This document shows positions 1-6,300 of a stretch of 8,951 nt of DNA, piece after piece; the stretch's first letter is position 1, and the number at the start of each line of letters is the position of its first letter. This DNA is from Candidatus Lindowiibacteriota bacterium. GTDB taxonomy: Bacteria > Lindowbacteria > 2-12-FULL-62-27. Location of the stretch: NCBI GenBank assembly GCA_023249255.1, contig JAHFCY010000137.1:1-8951 (forward strand), in the 5' to 3' direction. A program made the translations under genes and the position numbers. The notes under the pieces were generated by a model. That model was given only the letters and a program-made list of their open reading frames with translations, had not been told where the DNA came from and searched no databases.

Positions 1-697
1 CCGTGAATTTCGGCGGGACGTCCCGGCGGACGATCGATTTGAACGCCATCGCAACGCGTCTGGGACCGACGCCGGAGAGCGAGGTCGTCTCGCCTGCGAT
101 CTGCGCGAGGAACGAGTCGATGTCATCCGCGTGCAGGTCCACCACGCCGCTGTCGAGCGCCGCCTGATCCGTCAGGGACATGCTCTCCCGCACGGCCAGT
201 TCGGCGAACCGGACGTTGCGCTTGCGCGTCTCGGCGATCGTCCGGGCCCAGGCCACCGCGTCGTTTTCCACTTTCTGTTTCATGACCGTGTCCATCTCGC
301 CGCCGCCCAGCATGACCGGGTGGGCGGCTCCCATGTGCGTGCCGTGAGCCATCGCCGAGACGTGCGCCGCGTACGTGATGAACACGCCCGCCGACGCCGC
401 CCGCGCGCCGCCCGGCCCGATCCAGACGAGGATCGGGATGTCTGACTGCAAAAACGCAGCCACGATCTGGCGCGTCGACTCGAGAAGCCCTCCGGGCGTA
501 TCCAGCCGAAAGAGGACCGCCTTCGCATTCGCCGCCTTCGCCTCCCGCAGGACCCGCTCGACATACTCGGCCGTCACCGGCGTGATCGCCCGGTCGATAT
601 CAGCCGTAATAACGACGTCGGCGTGAGCCGGCATGGGAAACAGGAAGGCCCGGAGAACAAAAGCGCACAGAAAAATCAGCGGCATTCGACGAAGCAT
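1..697 (-). CDS. NfeD-family (COG1030) membrane-associated ClpP-class serine protease, C-terminus cut by window edge
   Basis: The first 232 codons are visible and the reading frame runs open off the left edge. Residues 1-26 form a Sec signal peptide: basic MLRR start, hydrophobic core, and AHA before D27. The rest is a ClpP/crotonase-like fold. It has the RLDTPGG loop at 64-70, the GARAASAG oxyanion/nucleophile motif at 97-104 with likely catalytic Ser102, and GAAHPV at 123-128. Lys142 lies 40 residues after the serine and matches the Ser-Lys dyad spacing of the archaeal 1510-N protease. In that family the domain is followed by membrane segments and an NfeD OB-fold domain, which would lie beyond position 1. 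Family members usually sit beside stomatin/SPFH genes and act in membrane-protein quality control, but no stomatin gene is visible here. The start at 697 is the only one that gives a signal peptide. There is no Shine-Dalgarno before it. It is transcribed divergently from the kinase gene. Confidence 0.88.
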   Translation of the reverse strand, partial: MLRRMPLIFLCAFVLRAFLFPMPAHADVVITADIDRAITPVTAEYVERVLREAKAANAKAVLFRLDTPGGLLESTRQIVAAFLQSDIPILVWIGPGGARAASAGVFITYAAHVSAMAHGTHMGAAHPVMLGGGEMDTVMKQKVENDAVAWARTIAETRKRNVRFAELAVRESMSLTDQAALDSGVVDLHADDIDSFLAQIAGETTSLSGVGPRRVAMAFKSIVRRDVPPKFT

Positions 698-703
698 GCC
701 GTG

Positions 704-732
704 ATCTTAGGCACGTCGACGCGAAAAATCAA
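704..732 (-). promoter_or_regulatory. Candidate sigma70-like promoter for the protease gene, predicting a leaderless mRNA
   Basis: On the minus strand TTGATT (732-727) and TAAGAT (709-704) are separated by exactly 17 nt. Each hexamer matches the consensus at 4 of 6 positions. A start site 7 nt past the -10 element falls on the A of the ATG at 697. This agrees with the absence of any Shine-Dalgarno in front of that ATG. It is a pattern match only and the hexamers are moderate. Confidence 0.35.
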
Positions 733-735
733 GGC

Positions 736-774
736 GGCCCTCCCGCCGGCGGGCAGGCAGGCGGCGCGCGGGCC
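736..774. repeat. GC-rich intergenic dyad between divergent genes
   Basis: A perfect 12-bp palindrome, CCCGCCGGCGGG, occupies 742-753. It lies inside a wider GGCCC (736-740) / GGGCC (770-774) inverted pair. No T-run follows on either strand, so it does not look like an intrinsic terminator. It sits behind the candidate protease promoter and upstream of the kinase gene, where an operator or structured 5' leader is possible. In DNA this GC-rich it could also be chance. Confidence 0.3.
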
Positions 775-841
775 GGTGAATTTGGCGTCGATCGTCCGGT
801 CATTGCGGTTATCCGCCGCTTTCTGATAGATTGGGGCGGCT

Positions 842-2692
842 ATGGTGATACAACCCAAACGCCGATTGAGCGCGCGCGTCCTGAAAGTGTCGTTGACGGT
901 CGCGGCGGTCAGCGTGTTGTTTTTCGGAATCATGATTTTCGTCATCGAATTTGAGGGCGGGGTTCGCGATGCCCGTGCGAAGCTTCTCACCGACATCGAT
1001 GACCTCGTCACGACGTTCACGCGGGAAGTCAAACGGCGCGAGGCGCGCGTGCGGCTCCTGTTCGAAAATCCGCAGGCCATGTCGGCCGCCGTCCAGAGTC
1101 TTGAACACACCAGAAATCCAGAATTGTTTTTCGGATCCGGGGTGCTGTATTACGAAATCCTGCACCTGTCCAAAATCGAGAAGGGCGGACCCACCCAGTC
1201 CGAATTCGAATCGCTTGTGACCGGACCCCGGGAGGGCGTCTTGAAAATCGTGGATCTCAGTGATCCCAATGCATCGGCCGGGCTGTTGTACGAGGTCTAT
1301 TCGATTGCCGACAACAAGCCCATCTCGGTCCGGATACTCTGGAATCTTGACTCCCTGATTCCGCCGCACGACTCAATCAGGGACCACCTTTGCGAGGGGA
1401 CCGGCGTTTCGAACGAAAGCGGAAAAATAATCTGGCAGAGCGGCACGTGGTCGGCGCCGGGCGAAATGGTTGACCACACACAAGCCACGCGCGACGTTGA
1501 ATCGGACGGGCGCGGCTGGATCATTGTTTCGCGCGAGCTGGCCGCGTTTTCCGAGCCGGCCTGGATCCATGCCGTCGCACCCAAATCGGTCCTCTACGGC
1601 CACGCCTGGGCCACCAGCCGCGCGATCCTGATCCGCACCCTCTCGCTTCTGGCCGTGGGCCTGTCGCTTGTGCTCATGATGGCCATCTGGATCCGGCAGG
1701 TCATGAAACCGCTGGAGGACATCACGCGGGGCGTCCAGCAAATCGCCGGCGGCGATCTCGAAACAGTTCTCGAAACCGCCGGCGAGGACGACCTCGCGTT
1801 TCTCGCCGAAACCGTGAACGACATGACGCACCGGCTCAAGGTCAAGGAGCAAAGCGTCCAGGCCCACATCCAGCTTCTCAAGGAAAAAAACACGGAGCTT
1901 GAGGATCTGGGCGAAAAGTTGAGGCAGGCCGACCGCCTCAAAGACCATTTCCTGGCCGTCCTCAGCCACGAACTTCGCACGCCCCTCACCGCCATCCTCG
2001 GATACTCGGAACTGATGGTCGAAGGCATCTACGGGCCTCTGCCGGACAAACAACGCGAGATCGTGGTCTATGTCCACAACAACGGCACCAAGCTCCTCGC
2101 TATCATGGAGGACCTGCTTGATGTCGCCAAAATCCGCTCCGGAACGATCGAGATCAACGACGAGCCCTTCCGGTTGAAGGATCTGATTGCGGAAATTCGC
2201 AAGTTCGCCGAAAATTCAATCCGGTCCAGGCCCGACGTCCGGTACGAGGAAGAAATCGAAGCCGGCGTTGAGGAGGAATTTCATTCGGACATGGTCAAGA
2301 TCGAACAGATTCTGACGAACCTCATCTCCAACGCCGCCAAATTCACGGAACGGGGATTTGTCCGGCTGAAGGTCAGGCCGGCCGGGCGGGGATGGGTCGA
2401 ATTCGAAGTCGAAGACAGCGGAATCGGCATCGCCGAACAGCATCTTCCGAAAATATTCGCGCCCTTTGTCCAACTCGACGCCGGAATCCGCCGGCGCTAC
2501 GGCGGCACGGGTCTTGGACTCACCATCAGCCGAAGCCTTGCGGAGAAAATGGGCGGCCGGATTTCAGTCGAGAGTGAACTTGGAAATGGAAGCCGGTTCC
2601 GCGTGACTCTGCCAACCGTCTACAAAGTCGCGGAGGACATTCATCCCGTGCAGTCTCCGACCGCGACCGAGGTCAAGAACCCCGCCACATGA
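842..2692 (+). CDS. Membrane sensor histidine kinase (periplasmic sensor-HAMP-HisKA-HATPase)
   Basis: This 616-residue protein is an orthodox sensor kinase. The first membrane segment is at about 13-36. An extracytoplasmic sensor region of about 220 residues (37-258) belongs to no family I recognise. The second membrane segment is at about 260-284, followed by HAMP (about 281-333) and a charged coiled linker (335-365). The HisKA H-box SHELRTPL has phospho-acceptor His376. The HATPase has an N-box NLISNAAKF (493-501), G1 DSGIGI (525-530) and G2 GGTGLGL (554-560). All catalytic motifs are intact, so it should autophosphorylate. GGGG at 833-836 is a weak Shine-Dalgarno for the ATG at 842, and the basic residues before the first membrane segment fit this start. 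The stop overlaps the next gene's start in ATGA, indicating translational coupling with the response regulator. The downstream Pit and DUF47 genes suggest phosphate or another envelope cue as the signal, but no ligand can be read from the sequence. Confidence 0.9.
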   Translation: MVIQPKRRLSARVLKVSLTVAAVSVLFFGIMIFVIEFEGGVRDARAKLLTDIDDLVTTFTREVKRREARVRLLFENPQAMSAAVQSLEHTRNPELFFGSGVLYYEILHLSKIEKGGPTQSEFESLVTGPREGVLKIVDLSDPNASAGLLYEVYSIADNKPISVRILWNLDSLIPPHDSIRDHLCEGTGVSNESGKIIWQSGTWSAPGEMVDHTQATRDVESDGRGWIIVSRELAAFSEPAWIHAVAPKSVLYGHAWATSRAILIRTLSLLAVGLSLVLMMAIWIRQVMKPLEDITRGVQQIAGGDLETVLETAGEDDLAFLAETVNDMTHRLKVKEQSVQAHIQLLKEKNTELEDLGEKLRQADRLKDHFLAVLSHELRTPLTAILGYSELMVEGIYGPLPDKQREIVVYVHNNGTKLLAIMEDLLDVAKIRSGTIEINDEPFRLKDLIAEIRKFAENSIRSRPDVRYEEEIEAGVEEEFHSDMVKIEQILTNLISNAAKFTERGFVRLKVRPAGRGWVEFEVEDSGIGIAEQHLPKIFAPFVQLDAGIRRRYGGTGLGLTISRSLAEKMGGRISVESELGNGSRFRVTLPTVYKVAEDIHPVQSPTATEVKNPAT

Positions 2693-3546
2693 AAATTCTG
2701 GTCATCGACGACGATTTTCACATCCAGAAAATCGTGGAGGACCGCCTCAAGGCGGAGAATTTCGAAGTCCTCAAGGCGGCCGACGGCATCGAGGGACTGC
2801 GGCTGGTCTACGATTTCCATCCGGACGTCGTCCTTCTGGACATCATGATGCCGACCATCGACGGCCATTCGGTCCTGCTCTGCATCAAGAAGGACGAAAA
2901 AATAAAAAACACGCCGGTGATCATGCTGACCGCCAAGCGCGACAAGACCGAGGTCATGCGGGCGATATCGTCCGGCGCGGCCGACTACGTCGTCAAGCCG
3001 ATCGATTTTCGGCTGATGATCAAAAAAATCTACGAGGCTGTCCATGCAGTGCCGCCGCAGACCGCCGGACGCGAAGAAATGGAGCTGCCCGTCAACTGCC
3101 GGGCGATGGCCGAGGACCTGGCCAACCTGACGTTCGAGATCGAAGCCGTCGCGGCCTCGGCCGGCGTCCCGACCGAGCCGGCGCCGCCGCGCACCCCCCG
3201 GCGTGATCTGGCAATCCGAGTGGAGGCCGCCGATAAAATTTCGATCTTTCATCTCTCGGGCGCCCTGCACCCGGAGGACGTCGAGGCGCTTCAGAGCGAA
3301 CTCCTGCGGCTTTCGGCGGCCAGCGTCAGCCGGTTCGTCCTCGACAGTTCCGATCTTCAATCGCTGGATGTCAATGAAATCGTGATCCTGAAGGACATCC
3401 TGAATTTCATTCTCGTCAACAAATGCGACCGACGGCTTGTCGAAACCGACGCCAAACGCCGCCGGCTTTTGCGCCAGTGCAACATGCATCTCGATCATCC
3501 GGTCTACGCCACGCTGGATGAAGCGATCCGGTCGTTCGAAAGCTGA
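2689..3546 (+). CDS. REC-STAS response regulator (CheY-like receiver fused to anti-anti-sigma/STAS-like domain)
   Basis: The protein has 285 residues. Residues 1-120 are a complete receiver domain: acidic pair Asp8/Asp9, phospho-acceptor Asp51 in LLDIMMP, Thr81 and Lys103 in the KPID loop. A Pro/Ala-rich linker of about 60 residues follows. Residues about 182-284 have the pattern of a STAS domain: an IFHLSGAL strand, an amphipathic helix, the VLDSSDLQSLD strand-loop, a long helix, and a final TLDEAI helix. There is no DNA-binding, GGDEF or other familiar output domain. In SpoIIAA-type STAS proteins a phosphorylatable serine follows the conserved Asp; here Asp227 is followed by Val228, so that switch site is absent. 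The start overlaps the kinase stop by 4 nt and there is no well-placed Shine-Dalgarno (the nearest GAGG is 16 nt away). This makes it the cognate partner of the kinase. The receiver is certain; the STAS call rests on pattern. Confidence 0.85.
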   Translation: MKILVIDDDFHIQKIVEDRLKAENFEVLKAADGIEGLRLVYDFHPDVVLLDIMMPTIDGHSVLLCIKKDEKIKNTPVIMLTAKRDKTEVMRAISSGAADYVVKPIDFRLMIKKIYEAVHAVPPQTAGREEMELPVNCRAMAEDLANLTFEIEAVAASAGVPTEPAPPRTPRRDLAIRVEAADKISIFHLSGALHPEDVEALQSELLRLSAASVSRFVLDSSDLQSLDVNEIVILKDILNFILVNKCDRRLVETDAKRRRLLRQCNMHLDHPVYATLDEAIRSFES

Positions 3547-4664
3547 TGGAACACATCCTCGCCTCTCCCCTGACGCTGGCCGTGGCCGCCATCCTGATCG
3601 CCCTCGCGTTTGATTTTTCCAACGGATTCAACGATTCCTCCAACATCGTCGCAACCATGATTTCATCGCGAGCCATCAAGCCCAAATGGGCCCTGACGAT
3701 TGCCGCCGGATTTGAATTCATCGGCGCCTACTTTCTCGGCACGGCCGTCGCGTCGACCATGGGCAAGGGCATCGTCGATCCCTCCCAGTTTACGGGAAAC
3801 GCAGGCGTTCTCATCGTCATCGGCACCCTCTGCGGCGCGATCGGCTGGAACCTCATGGTCTGGCGAATCGGAATCCCCTCGTCGTCCTCTCACGCGCTCA
3901 TCGGTGGAATGCTTGGCGCGTTCATTTTCGCCAAGGGATTCGATTTTCAGCACAACGTGTTTTCATTTGTGGAGGGCGCGTCCGTGATTCACTGGGCGAA
4001 AGTCGGCCAGATTTTTCTTGTTTTGGTCTGCTCGCCGTTCATTGGCGGATTTGGCGGATTTCTGGTCATGAAATTCACGCTCTGGCTTTTTCGATATGCC
4101 CCGCCCGACGCCAACGTTCTCTTCAAGCGCCTTCAGATCGTGTCCTCGATCGGCTTGGCGCTGTCGCACGGCACCAACGATGCTCAAAAAACCATGGGCA
4201 TCATCACCATGACGCTTCTCATCCTCGGCCCGGAACAATTTCCCGGCTGGATGACGGAACACGGCCGCCTGCATTCAGGCGTTGGCGGATTTATCGTGCC
4301 TCACTGGGTGATTCTGGCCTGTTCGGCCGCCATCGCCTGCGGCATCGCCACCGGCGGCTGGACCATCATCAAAACCATCGGCATGAAATTGTACAAAGTG
4401 CGGGCCGTGCACGGATTTTCCGCCCAGGCCTGTTCCGCCGGCGTCCTCTATACGACCGCCATTTTGGGGTTTCCGGTCTCGACCACGCAAATCGTCAGCT
4501 CGTCCGTCATGGGCGTCGGCGCGGCCCAGCAGATCAAGGCTGTCCGGTGGGGCGTGATCGGCAACATCATCCTGACCTGGATTCTGACCATTCCGGGCGC
4601 GGCCCTGATGGGCGGAACAGCCTACTTTTTGATCCGCATGGCCCGGGAGCGCCTGGCGCATTGA
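3546..4664 (+). CDS. pit: PiT-family inorganic phosphate permease
   Basis: The 372-residue multi-spanning inner-membrane protein is normal in length for compact bacterial PiT permeases. It shows the two inverted-repeat signatures of the family. In the N-half are FSNGFND (24-30) and GIPSSSSHAL (109-118). In the C-half are SHGTNDAQKTMG (207-218) and GFPVSTTQ (308-315). These PD001131-type GxND/HGTND motifs carry the substrate- and cation-binding Asn/Asp residues. Known members import phosphate, often as a metal-phosphate complex, by proton or sodium symport with low affinity. The ATG at 3546 shares one base with the preceding stop (TGATG) and has no Shine-Dalgarno, so translation probably depends on re-initiation after the response-regulator gene. 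Substrate specificity (phosphate, or less likely sulfate) cannot be settled from sequence, but the following DUF47 gene strongly favours phosphate. Confidence 0.93.
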   Translation: MEHILASPLTLAVAAILIALAFDFSNGFNDSSNIVATMISSRAIKPKWALTIAAGFEFIGAYFLGTAVASTMGKGIVDPSQFTGNAGVLIVIGTLCGAIGWNLMVWRIGIPSSSSHALIGGMLGAFIFAKGFDFQHNVFSFVEGASVIHWAKVGQIFLVLVCSPFIGGFGGFLVMKFTLWLFRYAPPDANVLFKRLQIVSSIGLALSHGTNDAQKTMGIITMTLLILGPEQFPGWMTEHGRLHSGVGGFIVPHWVILACSAAIACGIATGGWTIIKTIGMKLYKVRAVHGFSAQACSAGVLYTTAILGFPVSTTQIVSSSVMGVGAAQQIKAVRWGVIGNIILTWILTIPGAALMGGTAYFLIRMARERLAH

Positions 4665-4701
4665 ACATTCGCCGGCGATATTATAGATATGGAGAGGACC
4701 G

Positions 4702-5316
4702 ATGAGCCTATTAAGCTGGTTTTTGCCGAAAGAACGCAATTTTTACCGGATGCTTCAGAATCAAGCCGACAAAACCCTCGAGGGCATGAAGGCGCTTCAG
4801 GAGTTCGTCAAGGACAACTCGGTCGAACACGCCGAGGCCGTCAAGAGGCTTGAGGAGGAGGCGGACGACATCCGGGCCAGCCTCGTCCACAATCTCAACG
4901 ACACCTTCATCACGCCCATCGACCGCGAAGACATCTATTCGCTGTCGCGGTCCATCGACGACATCATCGACTACGCCAAAAAAACCTGCGTCGAGATGGA
5001 GGTCTACAAAATTCAAAGCACCGAGCATATCGTCCAGATGGTTGACGTGCTGACCTACGCGACCGAGCAGATCGCCTACGCGATCTCCAACCTCGAACGC
5101 GACCCGCGCGTGGCCGCCCAGCGCGCCATGAACGCCAAGCGCTGCGAGAACCAGGTCGAGTACATCTACCACCGCGCGCTGGCCAAGCTGTTTGAGACGA
5201 CCGACACGATCCAGATTCTGAAACACCGTGAAATTTACCGGCACCTCTCCAACAGCGCCGACGAGGTCGACCAAGCCGCCAACATCATTCAGGATATTAC
5301 GGTCAAGATCATTTGA
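4702..5316 (+). CDS. DUF47 / PhoU-like phosphate-transport accessory protein (TIGR00153 type)
   Basis: This is a 204-residue, all-helical, soluble cytoplasmic protein, the usual family length. It has the DUF47 hallmarks: SWFLPKE at the N-terminus, an acidic EEEADDI motif (51-57), TPIDREDIYSL (71-81), and a second PhoU-like acidic helix with SADEVDQAANII (185-196). In PhoU relatives the acidic motifs bind metal clusters. DUF47 genes are commonly adjacent to pit genes and are thought to regulate or couple the permease, as here. The start is fixed by a strong GGAGAGG at 4691-4697 before the ATG. It lies 37 nt after pit, so it has an independent ribosome site but is probably on the same transcript. 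No terminator-like hairpin with a T-run follows the stop. Confidence 0.92.
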   Translation: MSLLSWFLPKERNFYRMLQNQADKTLEGMKALQEFVKDNSVEHAEAVKRLEEEADDIRASLVHNLNDTFITPIDREDIYSLSRSIDDIIDYAKKTCVEMEVYKIQSTEHIVQMVDVLTYATEQIAYAISNLERDPRVAAQRAMNAKRCENQVEYIYHRALAKLFETTDTIQILKHREIYRHLSNSADEVDQAANIIQDITVKII

Positions 5317-5341
5317 GAGTAGACAGGAGACAGAATAAGGC

Positions 5342-5370
5342 TCGACATTTCATTTGGTATTGATTAGAAT
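5342..5370 (+). promoter_or_regulatory. Sigma70-like promoter for the amidohydrolase-aminotransferase pair
   Basis: TCGACA (5342-5347) and TAGAAT (5365-5370) are separated by exactly 17 nt. Each hexamer differs from the consensus by a single base. The predicted start near 5377-5378 leaves a leader of about 35 nt that contains the AAGGAGG ribosome site (5397-5403). The element lies in an AT-richer 95-nt gap between the phosphate module and the next operon, which supports a separate transcription unit. No experimental support is visible. Confidence 0.55.
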
Positions 5371-5411
5371 GCCGGTTCTTTTTCGGACATCAACACAAGG
5401 AGGCGCCATCC

Positions 5412-6290
5412 ATGGCACGTATCGTTCGCGGAGGATTGATTCAGGCCGGAGTTCCCGTTCAGGCGGACAAGGCCACGCCGGAGAAAATCAAAGAGGCGAT
5501 GATCGCCAAGCACGTCAAGCTCATCGAGCAGGCGGCGAAGAAGAAGGTCCAGGTCCTGTGCATGCAGGAAATTTTTTACGGCCCCTATTTCTGCGCCGAG
5601 CAGGACATCAAGTGGTACCGGACCACCGAGCGCGTGCCGGACGGGCCGACGACCCAGCTCATGATGAAACTTGCCAAAAAATATTCGATGGTCATGGTCG
5701 TGCCGATTTACGAGGAAGCCATGACCGGCGTGTATTACAACACCGCGGTCGTCATTGACGCCGACGGGAAGTTTCTCGGCAGTTTCCGCAAAATCCACAT
5801 TCCGCACTGCCATCCCGGATTCTGGGAAAAATTCTATTTCAAGCCCGGCAATCTCGGATGGCCCGTTTTCGACACGGCCTACGCCAAAGTCGGCGTCTAC
5901 ATCTGCTACGACCGCCACTTTCCGGAATGCGCCCGCATCCTCGGCATCAACGGCGCCGAAATCCTGTTCAACCCGTCCGCCACCGTCGCCGGCCTTTCGG
6001 AGTATCTCTGGAAAATGGAACAGCCGGCCCAGGCCGTCGCGAACGCCGTCTACATCGGCGCCATCAACCGGATCGGCCGGGAGAAACCGTGGAACATCGG
6101 CGAATTTTACGGCCAGAGTTATTTCGTCGACCCCCGCGGCAATTTTTTAGCCACGGCAAGCCGGGATAAGGACGAGGTGCTCGCGGCCGACCTCGACTTG
6201 GACAAGATCCGGGAAGTCCGGAACGTCTGGCAGTTTTACAGGGACCGCCGCCCGGAGACGTACGAAGATTTCGTGAAATTCAAACCGTAG
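5412..6290 (+). CDS. Nitrilase-superfamily carbon-nitrogen hydrolase, beta-ureidopropionase (PydC)-like
   Basis: The 292-residue cytoplasmic amidohydrolase has the full Glu-Lys-Cys triad: Glu53 in MQEIFYGPYF, Lys127 in FRKIHIP and Cys165 in YICYDRHFPE. The stretches GNLGWPVFDT (146-155), INGAEILFNPSAT (179-191) and AINRIG (217-222) resemble eukaryotic beta-ureidopropionase, which hydrolyses N-carbamoyl-beta-alanine to beta-alanine, CO2 and ammonia in reductive pyrimidine breakdown. N-carbamoylputrescine amidase (AguB) is the main alternative. The adjacent class III aminotransferase favours a pathway yielding an amino acid or amine that is then transaminated. AAGGAGG (5397-5403) ends 8 nt before the ATG and fixes the start. 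The next gene begins 10 nt after the stop, so the two are very likely co-transcribed. The superfamily is certain; the exact substrate is inferred. No dihydropyrimidinase or dihydropyrimidine dehydrogenase gene lies in the window. Confidence 0.9.
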   Translation: MARIVRGGLIQAGVPVQADKATPEKIKEAMIAKHVKLIEQAAKKKVQVLCMQEIFYGPYFCAEQDIKWYRTTERVPDGPTTQLMMKLAKKYSMVMVVPIYEEAMTGVYYNTAVVIDADGKFLGSFRKIHIPHCHPGFWEKFYFKPGNLGWPVFDTAYAKVGVYICYDRHFPECARILGINGAEILFNPSATVAGLSEYLWKMEQPAQAVANAVYIGAINRIGREKPWNIGEFYGQSYFVDPRGNFLATASRDKDEVLAADLDLDKIREVRNVWQFYRDRRPETYEDFVKFKP

Positions 6291-6300
6291 GAGGAGCCTG

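Noticed and set aside
742-753. Palindrome as an intrinsic terminator
   Set aside because: No T-run follows on either strand, and both flanking genes point away from it.
2641-3498. Long open frame antisense to the REC-STAS gene, and similar antisense frames over the kinase (1373-2077) and at 7233-8183
   Set aside because: Their products are low-complexity, Asp/Gly/His- or Arg-rich and match no family. They mirror genes with clear domain motifs, as expected from strong third-position GC bias.
4661-4690. Possible promoter before the DUF47 gene (TTGAAC with TATTAT at 4679-4684)
   Set aside because: The spacer is only 12 nt, and a start site there would fall on the ribosome site. Read-through from pit is simpler.
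5317-5341. Terminator after the DUF47 gene
   Set aside because: No stable inverted repeat with a T-run is visible between the stop and the next promoter.
5354-5758. Plus-strand open frame starting upstream of the amidohydrolase
   Set aside because: It overlaps the hydrolase in another frame, has Arg/Gly/His-rich composition, and has no ribosome site. The hydrolase frame carries the catalytic triad.
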